Shown here one piece after another: positions 56,965-64,000 of a stretch of DNA of 64,000 bases. The translations under genes and the position numbers were made by a program. Numbering within the stretch: position 1 is the stretch's first letter; each line of letters begins with the position of its first letter. The notes beneath the pieces are model-generated. The model was not told the DNA's origin, did no database searches, and saw only the letters and a list, made by a program, of their open reading frames with translations. The stretch spans positions 1-64,000 of the forward strand of contig JALUXX010000024.1 of NCBI GenBank assembly GCA_027013145.1, read 5' to 3'. The stretch is from Gammaproteobacteria bacterium (GTDB lineage Bacteria; Pseudomonadota; Gammaproteobacteria; 21-64-14).

Positions 56965-58788
56965 TCAGTCCTCGTGGGTATGCCCCTCGCGGGCGGCGGT
57001 ACGTCGTGCGTGGTCGTCGTCGCGGTGGCCGAAGGTGAACAGGTTCATCAGGTCGCCGATGGCCGGTGCATTGACCGGGACGTAGGGGTCGTCCTCGTCG
57101 GCGACCGGGTTGGGCAGGTTGTCGCGACTGCGCGGCGAGAGCGGGCGCAGCCCCCAGTTGCGCTCGATGAACTTGAGGATCGAGGCGTGATCGTAGTAGG
57201 TGTGGTCGACGTAGCCGCGGCGGGCATACGGAGAGACGGCGATCAACGGGATGCGCGTTCCGTCGCCGAAGAAGTCGATCGGCTGCACGTAGCCCGAGTC
57301 GTAGTAGCCGCCGCCCTCGTCGGTGGTGATCAGAATCGCCGTGTGGGCCCAGATGCGCTTGTGCCGCTTGACTTCCTGCACGAGGTCCCAGACGAATTTC
57401 CCGAACGCGGCCGGTGTCGAGTCGGCCGGGTGGCCCGCGTCGCTCTCGTACGGACGGACGAACGCGACCGCGGGGAGCGTGCCGTTGCGCAGATCCGCGT
57501 GGAACTGGCGGATACCCTGGAGATTGCGGCGCATCGGTCCGGTCATGACCGCCTTCGAGTAGACGAGGGGGTCGCAGATGTTGCAGTACTCAGAGGTGGG
57601 TTTGCCGTTGTTGCGCCCACCGGTGTACCACTTCCACGAGATCCCCTTGCGCTCCAGGGCGCCGGCGATGGTCGGGACCGTCTGCGGGGGCACGTTGAAA
57701 TGGTCGGGGCCGAGCGGTGCGAGCCCGCCGGTTGGGGTATACCCGGGTCCGTAGTTGTTGACGAGATAGTAGGTCCCGGGCGCGCAGTCGCCGTCGCGGA
57801 AGGAACGGTAGGGAAGGGAGTGGAGGTAGTCCCGGATCGGCGCGACCCCGGGCTGGCTGGGGTCGGCGCAGCGCACGTAGGAACCGCCCCGATACCCGTC
57901 CTGGGTGTACCAGTTGTTGGTGCCGGGCTGGGGATTGGGGTTCTCGATCTGGTTGGCGGGCGGCATCGTCGGGACCCCGGCGCGGTTATAGAACGCGACA
58001 TCTCCGGTGACGATCGCGAAGAAGTTGGCGCCGGTTCCGCCCATGATCGACTGGTGATAGTTGTCGCTGATCGCATAGCGCCGCGCGAGCTTGTCGAACA
58101 GCGGCGCGTCCCCCGTGCTCATGTTGAAGAAGCCCATCGACACGCCGCCCTGGAAGGTGTCCTTGGGGCTGGGCGAGAAGCCGTCGTTCTGCGGTCCGAT
58201 GCCGACGGTCTGACCCACCCAGGTGAACAGGTCCATGCGCCCGCCGTGGACCTGCTGCCACATCTGGAAGAAACGGTGGGCCGGATCCCCGGTGTGCGCG
58301 TCGTAGGGGACGTAACGGGTGATCTGGAAGGGCCCGTTGGGCAGGTTCGCCGGGAACCGCGCGTCCGGGACGTTCTGGGGCAGGCCGGTCGCGTAGGTGG
58401 TGTTCGGCTGCGGCAGGGTGGCGTACGGGCCGGTGATCGCCGGGTCGAGCGAATAGATGTCGGGGTCGAGCGCCCGCTGCTGCGCGGCCTTGCTGAAGTC
58501 GGGCCCCGGCGTCCCGTCGGCGTTGATGATCCCTTCGGAGAGCAGGTTGTGGATGGTCTGGCCGTGCGGCGGACGGTAGCCGCCGAACAGGTTGTCGAAG
58601 GTGTGGTTCTCGCCGATCACGACGATGAGATGGCGGATCGGAGTGGCGGTGTGGACGCGGTGCGGTCGCCCGTCACGATCGTCGTGATCGGACTGCGCCA
58701 GGGCCGGCGGAAGCAGCCCCTGACCGAGGATGGCGACACCGACCGCTGCGGCACACACGCGCCGGAGCATGGTTGCGCACGTCTTCAT
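56965..58788 (-). CDS. Secreted phosphoesterase / acid phosphatase (phospholipase C family)
   Basis: A 607-residue exported enzyme of the PF04185 phosphoesterase family. A signal peptide (VCAAAVGVAILGQGLLPPALAQ) leads IRHLIVVIGENHTFDNLFGGYRP, the family metal-binding Glu-Asn motif. Further family parts: DNYHQSIMGGTGANFFA, ITTDEGGGYYDSG (metal Asp/Glu) and YARRGYVDHTYYDHASILKFIERNWGL. It hydrolyses phosphate esters, possibly phospholipids, outside the cytoplasm. A His/Asp-rich C-terminal tail (FGHRDDDHARR, EGHTHED) ends the protein. ATG 58788 with GGAGGGA; strong terminator downstream. Confidence 0.9.
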   Translation of the reverse strand: MKTCATMLRRVCAAAVGVAILGQGLLPPALAQSDHDDRDGRPHRVHTATPIRHLIVVIGENHTFDNLFGGYRPPHGQTIHNLLSEGIINADGTPGPDFSKAAQQRALDPDIYSLDPAITGPYATLPQPNTTYATGLPQNVPDARFPANLPNGPFQITRYVPYDAHTGDPAHRFFQMWQQVHGGRMDLFTWVGQTVGIGPQNDGFSPSPKDTFQGGVSMGFFNMSTGDAPLFDKLARRYAISDNYHQSIMGGTGANFFAIVTGDVAFYNRAGVPTMPPANQIENPNPQPGTNNWYTQDGYRGGSYVRCADPSQPGVAPIRDYLHSLPYRSFRDGDCAPGTYYLVNNYGPGYTPTGGLAPLGPDHFNVPPQTVPTIAGALERKGISWKWYTGGRNNGKPTSEYCNICDPLVYSKAVMTGPMRRNLQGIRQFHADLRNGTLPAVAFVRPYESDAGHPADSTPAAFGKFVWDLVQEVKRHKRIWAHTAILITTDEGGGYYDSGYVQPIDFFGDGTRIPLIAVSPYARRGYVDHTYYDHASILKFIERNWGLRPLSPRSRDNLPNPVADEDDPYVPVNAPAIGDLMNLFTFGHRDDDHARRTAAREGHTHED

Positions 58789-58923
58789 CGCGATTCCCTC
58801 CACGTAGCTTTGCGAAAGACCCGCGGTTGGAGAGCGGGTGCGGGCCAGCTTTCCACGGGAACGTGACGGGGGTGCGACGGACGTCTGATGCTTTGATGAA
58901 GCGGAATGTCGCGGACCGACGAC

Positions 58924-58955
58924 AAAAAACCGCGCCGCCCGGGCGGGCGGCGCGG
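58924..58955 (-). terminator. Rho-independent terminator of the peptidoglycan-binding gene
   Basis: Minus strand: CCGCGCCGCCC (58955-58945), loop GCCC, GGGCGGCGCGG (58940-58930), then TTTTTT (58929-58924). An 11-bp perfect GC stem with a T-run, 29-60 bp past the stop of the gene at 58984. Confidence 0.92.
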
Positions 58956-58983
58956 TCGATCGGACGCCGACTCGGCGCCGGGC

Positions 58984-59331
58984 CTACTTCGCGTGAAGCT
59001 TGGCGAGCGTCGCCTTGTCGAGCCGGCCGGTGACCTTCAGGCCGTTCTTCTTCTGGAAGGCCTTGATCGCCATCCGCGTGTGCCGGCCCATGATGCCGTC
59101 GGCCTTGACCTTGAAGCCCGCCTTGTCGAGGGCCTCCTGGGCGGCCTTGACCGTGGGGCTGGCCTTGGCGTGATGCATCATCTTCGCCTTGTGATGCATC
59201 TCATGGTGGGCCGCAGCCGGCTTGGCGTGCTCCCCGGCCGTGGCCGCAACGGCCGCGGTCGGCAGGGCGATCGTCAGGGCGAGCAGCGCCGCGGCGCCGG
59301 ACGAAAGGATCGTACGACTGGACATTTTCAT
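58984..59331 (-). CDS. Peptidoglycan-binding domain protein with His/Met-rich linker
   Basis: A 115-residue exported protein. A signal peptide (TILSSGAAALLALTIALPTA, cleaved near VAATA) is followed by a His/Met/Lys-rich linker (AHHEMHHKAKMMHHAKA, residues 41-57) and one PG_binding_1 domain (SPTVKAAQEALDKAGFKVKADGIMGRHTRMAIKAFQKKNGLKVTGRLDKATL). The domain would anchor it to the cell wall. The linker resembles metal-binding stretches; a copper or nickel-binding role is possible but unproven. Strong terminator just downstream, so monocistronic. Confidence 0.88.
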   Translation of the reverse strand: MKMSSRTILSSGAAALLALTIALPTAAVAATAGEHAKPAAAHHEMHHKAKMMHHAKASPTVKAAQEALDKAGFKVKADGIMGRHTRMAIKAFQKKNGLKVTGRLDKATLAKLHAK

Positions 59332-59538
59332 CGTCTGGGTTCCTCAGGGCGCATCGGAGGGATACGCCCGGATCAGGGGACAAGGGGTACGTGAGCGCAC
59401 CTTCGTTGTCGATCGTGCGGCGCCCGGCCCGTGCCGGGCCTCCCCCGACCGTCGAGTCACGGGCGCAGCGACTATATACAACTTTCGTCCCGTCCCGGCA
59501 ATGTCCCGGGACACATTTTCCGCACGCCCGCGATGGCG

Positions 59539-60123
59539 CTACCGGCGGCTCAGGTCGAACATGTCCCTGAGGGTGCCGTGGCCGGCAAACTGGTGGATCA
59601 CGGCCAGGGCTACGTGGCCGGCCCAGTAGGACCAGACGAAGAAGGCGATGAAGGAGTGGGCCTCCATGACGGTATGGGCCGGGGCCGGGGGCGGGGCGGC
59701 TTCCGGGAGCAGGGCGAAGATCACCGCGCCGCTGACGGCCGCGCCGGTCACCGCCAGCAGGCCCAGCCCATGCACGAGCCCGGGGAGCCCGCCGCGCGGC
59801 CCGCCCTCCGGCAGGCGCCCGCGCAACAATGCGCGCAGCTCGGCGACGACTTCGGCCCGTGCGTCCCGGCTCAGTGGGAAGAGATGGCGGAGCGCCGCGC
59901 CGTCGGCGGCGAACAGACTCCAGCCCCAGTGCAGGAGGACGATCGCGAGGGCGGTCAAGCCGACGAATTCGTGGGCCTCGAAGAGCAGCGCCGGCAGCCC
60001 CGCCGGCGGCGGACCGTCGCCGGGGGCCTGCATGACCAGACTGAGGAGCAGCTGTAGCGTGACGGTTACGGCGAGGCCGCCATGCAGCCAACGGGTGCCC
60101 CGGTTCCAGGTCGATGCCGACAT
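59539..60123 (-). CDS. Cytochrome b561 family membrane protein
   Basis: A 194-residue four-helix cytochrome b. Candidate haem ligands: WLHGGLAVTV (helix 1), FEAHEFVGLTALAIVLLHW (helix 2), GLVHGLGLLAVTGAAVSG (helix 3), and HSFIAFFVWSYWAGHVALAVIHQF (helix 4). It resembles the b-type subunit that passes electrons between quinol and a periplasmic or c-type partner. No partner is adjacent; the neighbour is a peptidoglycan-binding protein. ATG 60123 with GGGAGGA. The gap before the next plus-strand gene is 340 bp. Confidence 0.88.
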   Translation of the reverse strand: MSASTWNRGTRWLHGGLAVTVTLQLLLSLVMQAPGDGPPPAGLPALLFEAHEFVGLTALAIVLLHWGWSLFAADGAALRHLFPLSRDARAEVVAELRALLRGRLPEGGPRGGLPGLVHGLGLLAVTGAAVSGAVIFALLPEAAPPPAPAHTVMEAHSFIAFFVWSYWAGHVALAVIHQFAGHGTLRDMFDLSRR

Positions 60124-60463
60124 CGATTCCTCCCTACGTGTCCACCGTGCCCCCGCGCAGCGCGCGGCGGGCGCCCGGAAACTAGCAGAAAAACACCGGG
60201 TTGGAGTTTTTCCGCCGAGCGACTGCGGCGCAGGCCCGGGGAGACGCAACTCGCACGCGATTCGACGGTCATACACACTGACAGCCTGCGCCGAGAAGTC
60301 AAGCAAAGTCATCAAAATAGGACGGGGGCCCGGCTTTGCACTACAAATGCGGATCGCCTAAGCTCTTCTTGTGTAGTAGCCGCAACATCGCCCGCGGGCG
60401 GGTGCCGGCGGGGGGGGCGCGGCGGTCCGTGCGGCGGGCGGTATCTGTCTCCGGGGGTGGCGC
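60124..60463. other. 340-bp gap between divergent cytochrome b561 and sensor-kinase genes
   Basis: Should hold both promoters. The most AT-rich part is 60290-60370 (CAAGCAAAGTCATCAAAATA and CACTACAAATGCGGATCGCC). I see no clear FNR box, terminator or repeat, and cannot name a -10/-35 pair with confidence. Confidence 0.4.
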
Positions 60464-61264
60464 ATGCGTGAACAGACCCTGACCCCACCGATGTCGATGC
60501 GACGGATGCTGCGCCTGGCCCTGGCGTGGCTGGTCGCCGTCGCCGGCGCCCCCGCGGTGGCCCCCGCCGTGCCCGCCGATCCCCCGGGCGACACCCGGAC
60601 CGAGGCCGCGGCCGGCGACCGGATGCGCAAGTTCGCGGTGCATCTCGAATCCAGTGCCGAGCGTGAGCGGACCGCGCTCGCGCGCGAGCTGCACGACGAG
60701 TTCGGCAGCGTCTTCACGGCGCTGAGTCTGAACTGCAATCAGGCGCTGCAAGACCTGCCGCCCGAGAGCGTGGCGGCCCGCGAGCGGCTGCTCGAGATGA
60801 ACGGGCTGATCGGGCGGGCGATGGATTCGATGCAGCGGCTGCTCGCGGATCTTCGTCCCCAGGTGCTCGATGACCTGGGCCTGAACGCGGCGCTGGCCTC
60901 CGAGGTGCGCGCCTTCGGCGCGCGCACTGGTATCGAGTCCTCGCTCCGCGTCCCCGAAGACGAACCTGAACTGGCGCCGGAGCGGGCGCGGGCGCTGTTT
61001 CGCGTCGTCCAGGAGGCGCTGACGAACGTCGCGCGGCATGCGCAGGCCACGCGCGTGTCGGTGTCGCTGGAGCGGGCGGGGTCGGATCTGGTGCTGGAGG
61101 TGCGGGACGACGGGCGCGGGATTGCGCGCGATCGGATCACCGACCCGGGCTCCTACGGGATCCTGGGAATGCAGGAGCGGGTGGAGTTGCTCGGGGGGCG
61201 GTTCGACATCCAAGGGAGCCCGGGGCGAGGAACGCGGGTGCGGGCGGTGCTTCCGTCCGCGTGA
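60464..61264 (+). CDS. NarX/LiaS-type sensor histidine kinase lacking a sensor domain
   Basis: A 266-residue HisKA_3 kinase. A short hydrophobic N-terminus (LRLALAWLVAVAGAPAVAPAV) may be one membrane segment or a signal anchor. The phospho-acceptor is His77 in ERTALARELHDEFGSVFTALSLN. The HATPase_c part has the N box QEALTNVARHAQAT, the G1 DDGRGI and SYGILGMQERVELLGG. There is no PAS, HAMP or other input domain, so the signal must come through the membrane segment or a partner. Cognate regulator follows 36 bp later. Confidence 0.88.
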   Translation: MREQTLTPPMSMRRMLRLALAWLVAVAGAPAVAPAVPADPPGDTRTEAAAGDRMRKFAVHLESSAERERTALARELHDEFGSVFTALSLNCNQALQDLPPESVAARERLLEMNGLIGRAMDSMQRLLADLRPQVLDDLGLNAALASEVRAFGARTGIESSLRVPEDEPELAPERARALFRVVQEALTNVARHAQATRVSVSLERAGSDLVLEVRDDGRGIARDRITDPGSYGILGMQERVELLGGRFDIQGSPGRGTRVRAVLPSA

Positions 61265-61300
61265 CGGACGGGGTCCGTTCGCCCGTAGAGGTTGGATCCA

Positions 61301-61933
61301 ATGAGAGTGCTCGTCGTCGACGATCATCCCGTCGTGCGCCAGGGTCTGCGGCGCACGCTGGAGAGTGCCGATCACCACATCCAGTGCAGCGAGGCCGGGG
61401 ACGCGGAAGAGTGCATCGCTCGGCTGAAGGCCGAGTCCTTCGACGTCGCCATTTTGGACGTCTCGCTGCCGGGGCGCAGCGGTGTGGAACTGTTGAAGCA
61501 GATCCATCGCCAATGGCCGAAGCTGCCGGTCCTCATCCTCACCATGTATCCGGAAGAGCAGTACGCCGTTCGCGTCCTCAAGGCCGGCGCGGCGGGATTC
61601 CTGAACAAGCGCGGTGCGGCCACCGAACTCGTCGAGGCCGTACGCAAGGTGGCGGCCGGGGGACGTTACCTCTCGCCGGCGGTGGCCGAGAGCATGGCCG
61701 CGGCGATGGCGCGGCCCGAGCGTCCCGCCCATGAACTGCTCTCCGACCGTGAATTCCAGATTCTGCGTCTGATCGCGGCGGGGTCCCGGGTCTCCGACAT
61801 CGCCGCCAAGCTCGCGCTCAGCGTGAATACCGTCAGCACCTACCGGGTGCGGGTGCTGAGAAAACTCAACCTGCGCCACAACGGGGAATTGATGCACTAC
61901 GCGGTGGAACACGGCATCTCCGGGCCTGAGTGA
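61301..61933 (+). CDS. NarL/FixJ family response regulator
   Basis: A 210-residue regulator. The receiver domain has the acidic pair at Asp7-Asp8 and the phospho-acceptor Asp53 (AILDVSLPGRSG), a Thr in ILTMYP, and Lys in FLNKRGA. The LuxR-type helix-turn-helix reads LSDREFQILRLIAAGSRVSDIAAKLALSVNTVSTYRVRVLRKLNL. ATG 61301 was chosen; a TTG three codons earlier is in frame. Pairs with the kinase just upstream. Target genes are unknown. Confidence 0.92.
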   Translation: MRVLVVDDHPVVRQGLRRTLESADHHIQCSEAGDAEECIARLKAESFDVAILDVSLPGRSGVELLKQIHRQWPKLPVLILTMYPEEQYAVRVLKAGAAGFLNKRGAATELVEAVRKVAAGGRYLSPAVAESMAAAMARPERPAHELLSDREFQILRLIAAGSRVSDIAAKLALSVNTVSTYRVRVLRKLNLRHNGELMHYAVEHGISGPE

Positions 61934-62024
61934 TCGATCCGCCGTCGCGCACGCTGGCGTCCCGCGCCGCCGGGCGCGTATACTGACCGGCGGATCGGGA
62001 ACCGCGGCGGCGAAAGGGGGAACA

Positions 62025-62594
62025 GTGCTTCCACGTGGAATTCTCCGGGGCGTCCTGCTCCTGACGGTCGGCGTGTCGGTGTTGTCCGCCGGGTGTTCCA
62101 GCGTGCCGATCGACCTGCGTCGGATCGCGATCCGCTCCGACCCCCCGGGTGCCGAGGTCCTGGCCAACGGCAAGAAGATCGGTGTCACGCCCATCACCAT
62201 CGTGCCCGATCGGGATTTTCCGCCGGTGATGGATTGGAGCAACCTCGTCTACCAGGCGAAGGGTATCCTGACCCTGCGCAAGGCCGGGTGTAAGCCCTAT
62301 TCGGAGCCGGTCAACGACTCGGTCCTGTCCAAGGACATCTCCGTACGCCTGGATTGCAGCGGTCCGGTCGCCGCGGCGCCGGCGCAGTCCGAACCGCCCG
62401 CGCCGCCCGTGCCGCAAGCGGCCGCACCGGTTTCCGCCCGTCCGGGGCCGCGCGCGGCGGCCCGTCCGGCGGTGCCGGCGCACCGTCTGTCGGTCGCGGC
62501 GCGCCTGCGCCGGTTGGAGAAGCTGCGCAAGGACGGGCTGATCACCGATCGCGAGTACCGGACGATCCGCGAACGCATCCTGAGCGGTCTGTAA
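62025..62594 (+). CDS. Lipoprotein with PEGA-like and SHOCT-like domains
   Basis: A 189-residue lipoprotein. Signal and lipobox VLSAGC (Cys24). A PEGA-like beta-domain (IRSDPPGAEVLANGKKIGVTPITI) is followed by a Pro/Ala-rich spacer (about residues 120-155) and a C-terminal SHOCT-like helix pair (RLRRLEKLRKDGLITDREYRTIRERIL). Such proteins bind cell-wall glycans or oligomerise. GTG 62025 with AGGGGGG upstream. It is 91 bp after the response-regulator gene and may be controlled with it. Confidence 0.82.
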   Translation: MLPRGILRGVLLLTVGVSVLSAGCSSVPIDLRRIAIRSDPPGAEVLANGKKIGVTPITIVPDRDFPPVMDWSNLVYQAKGILTLRKAGCKPYSEPVNDSVLSKDISVRLDCSGPVAAAPAQSEPPAPPVPQAAAPVSARPGPRAAARPAVPAHRLSVAARLRRLEKLRKDGLITDREYRTIRERILSGL

Positions 62595-62632
62595 CCGGAT
62601 TCTTCGGCCGCCGCCTGCGGCGCCGATCGCAT

Positions 62633-63289
62633 TCAGCGGCGTTCCAGCAGATAGACGGTCTCGTGCAGCGCAGACAGCCCCGCCGCGCGGAAGCGCTCGT
62701 GTTCGGCGAGCACGTCGTTGCGCGCCAAGCGGTGCACGGCGAACGCCCCCTCGTAGAGTTCCCGCACCTCCTCCTCCGGGACGGAGAACGGCGGCCCGGC
62801 CATCTCGTGCTGGGGATATTCCAGGGTGAGGAGCAGGCCGCGCGCGGTGTCCGGCAGCAGCGCGGCGATGTGGCCGGCGTAGCGGATGCGCAGCGGCGGC
62901 GGCAGGGCGATCAGCGCGGCGCGGTCGTAGAACAGGCGCGCGCCGTCGAGGTCGCCCGCTGAGAGATCGAAGAAATCCCCGCACCAGATGCGCAAGGGGG
63001 GGTCCTCCCAGCACTCGAGGGCCCCGGCGCGCCGTCGCGTCGCGCGGCGGCCGTGCTCGGTGAAGAACGCCTCCACCGCGAGCGGGCTGGCCTCCACCCC
63101 GACCACGACGTGACCGCGGCCCGCCAGCCACGCCAAGTCCTCGCTCTTGCCGCAGAGCGGTACGAAGACCGGTTCCCCGGGGTGCGCGTCCAGTCGGCGA
63201 TGAAACCTCACGAGCGCGGGGTTCTCGCGTTCGAGATGGAATCCGGTGCGTCCTTCCCGCCAGCGCTGTCTCCAGTCCTCCGGATCCAT
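62633..63289 (-). CDS. tpm: Thiopurine S-methyltransferase family protein
   Basis: A 218-residue SAM-dependent methyltransferase. Seen: WRQRWREGRTGFHLERENPAL, the SAM loop VFVPLCGKSEDLAWLAGRGHVVVGVEASPLAVEAFF, and YDRAALIALPP with TLEYPQHEMAGPPFSVPEEEV. Bacterial TPMTs methylate tellurite/selenite or thiol compounds. ATG 63289 behind GGAGGGAG; 17 bp from the DedA stop, same strand. Confidence 0.92.
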   Translation of the reverse strand: MDPEDWRQRWREGRTGFHLERENPALVRFHRRLDAHPGEPVFVPLCGKSEDLAWLAGRGHVVVGVEASPLAVEAFFTEHGRRATRRRAGALECWEDPPLRIWCGDFFDLSAGDLDGARLFYDRAALIALPPPLRIRYAGHIAALLPDTARGLLLTLEYPQHEMAGPPFSVPEEEVRELYEGAFAVHRLARNDVLAEHERFRAAGLSALHETVYLLERR

Positions 63290-63306
63290 ATCCACTCCCT
63301 CCGTCG

Positions 63307-63912
63307 TCAACCCGCGCGGTTCCCGGTTCGTGTCGCCCGTGCGCGGCGGATGCGCGTGCGCAACGCCAGCGCGATGCGCACCGTGAGCAAGGTGGCGACG
63401 AGCGCACCGGCCGCGATCCACTCCACGTTTCCAAACCGGTGCAGGGTCTTCTCCACCGCCGCCCCGAACAGATAGCCGAGCGTCGCGCCCGCGACCGCCC
63501 AGATCAACGCGCCGACCGCATTCAGGGCGACGAAGCGCCCGGTCGGGATACTGCCGGTGCCGAACGCGAACGGGATCACGATACGCAGGCCGAACAGGAA
63601 GCGGAAGCCCACGATCAGGCGCGTCTGGTGGCGGCGGATCAGCGCGTCGGCGCGGCGCGCCCGCTCGCGCCGCTCGGCGCTTCGGGCGAGCCACCGCGGG
63701 CCGTAGAAGCGCCCGGCGAAGAAATAGACCAGATCGCCCGCGAGCACACCGGCCCAGGCCGCCGCCACTACGCCGAAGAAGTTCATCAGGCCCAGGTGTA
63801 CGACCACCCCGGCGAGCAACAGGACCGCCTCGCCCTCGACGAAGGTGCCCAGGAGCACCGCCGCGTAGCCGTAGGTCTCGATGAGGCGTTGCAGCGTGTC
63901 CGGGTCAGGCAT
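63307..63912 (-). CDS. DedA family membrane protein
   Basis: A 201-residue SNARE-associated/DedA protein with about five helices. Seen: the N-terminal IETYGYAAVLLGTFVEGEAVLLLAGVVVHLGLMNFFGVVAAAWAGVLAGDLVYFFAGRFYGPRW and the conserved FRFLFGLRIVIPFAFGTGSIPTGRFVALNAVGALIWA. DedA proteins act in lipid-carrier recycling (e.g. undecaprenyl phosphate flipping) and membrane homeostasis. ATG 63912. The final 88 bp of the window show no further gene. Confidence 0.92.
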   Translation of the reverse strand: MPDPDTLQRLIETYGYAAVLLGTFVEGEAVLLLAGVVVHLGLMNFFGVVAAAWAGVLAGDLVYFFAGRFYGPRWLARSAERRERARRADALIRRHQTRLIVGFRFLFGLRIVIPFAFGTGSIPTGRFVALNAVGALIWAVAGATLGYLFGAAVEKTLHRFGNVEWIAAGALVATLLTVRIALALRTRIRRARATRTGNRAG

Positions 63913-64000
63913 CGCTCCGTTCCGTCGGCCGCCCGGTCCGCCGGGACGGGGCCGTCCGGTTGCGCGCACGCAACGCCCTCGGTATCTTCCCCCTGTCGCG

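Overview
The window is about 64 kb of very GC-rich DNA (third codon positions are mostly G or C) from a Gram-negative bacterium. It is most likely a gammaproteobacterial, facultatively anaerobic sulfur oxidiser or denitrifier. The reasons are a complete nitrous-oxide reductase cluster (nosX-R-Z-D-F-Y-L), a cytoplasmic membrane-bound SoeABC-type sulfite dehydrogenase, an FNR-type regulator, periplasmic disulfide, Tat and outer-membrane systems, and gammaproteobacterial accessory genes (slyX, ydcH, arfB, srkA, uppP, ybhGFSR-like). I cannot name the genus from sequence alone. Genes are packed tightly, with many 1-4 bp ATGA/GTGA/TGATG overlaps. I saw no insertion sequence, prophage, CRISPR array, rRNA or tRNA.

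Region by region: 0-4 kb holds an electrophile/oxidant module on the minus strand (2-haloacid dehalogenase, Old Yellow Enzyme, peroxiredoxin, TetR regulator with two conserved cysteines and related operator-like sites). 4-9.3 kb holds a DoxX-like membrane protein and two large alpha-glucan hydrolases, the first broken by a one-base frameshift. 9.6-12.1 kb holds gamma-glutamyltransferase and a convergent FNR-type [4Fe-4S] regulator whose recognition helix carries Cys where Ser is usual. 12.3-15.6 kb holds a minus-strand iron-uptake operon (cupredoxin, FTR1 permease, beta-barrel protein) behind a promoter with Fur-like boxes, and a plus-strand secreted His/Arg/Trp-repeat protein with an HExxH protein. 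15.6-24.5 kb holds a universal stress protein, an EmrAB-type efflux pair with a MarR regulator and a palindromic operator, and a YbhGFSR-type ABC exporter. 24.7-28.1 kb holds a DsbG-like protein, a small membrane protein, a zinc alcohol dehydrogenase and an SDR.

28.3-33 kb is soeABC. 33.3-40 kb is mostly housekeeping: uppP, a Yip1 protein, a SMUG1-type uracil-DNA glycosylase, pncA-srkA, slyX/ydcH, arfB and a GIY-YIG protein. 40-49.3 kb is the nos operon, preceded by a near-consensus FNR box placed as in class II FNR promoters. 49.3-54 kb holds pyruvate:ferredoxin oxidoreductase (nifJ) with a dihydroorotate-dehydrogenase-like partner and an upstream FNR-like palindrome. 54-64 kb holds an M16 peptidase, a secreted phosphoesterase and a His/Met-rich peptidoglycan-binding protein (the last two with strong terminators), cytochrome b561, a NarL-type two-component system, a PEGA/SHOCT lipoprotein, thiopurine methyltransferase and a DedA protein.

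The common theme is respiratory flexibility. The FNR-type sensor could switch on N2O respiration (nos) and low-oxygen pyruvate oxidation (nifJ), while SoeABC feeds electrons from sulfite to quinone. Two families of about 90 bp intergenic palindromic repeats (four copies of one, three of the other) are scattered through the window.
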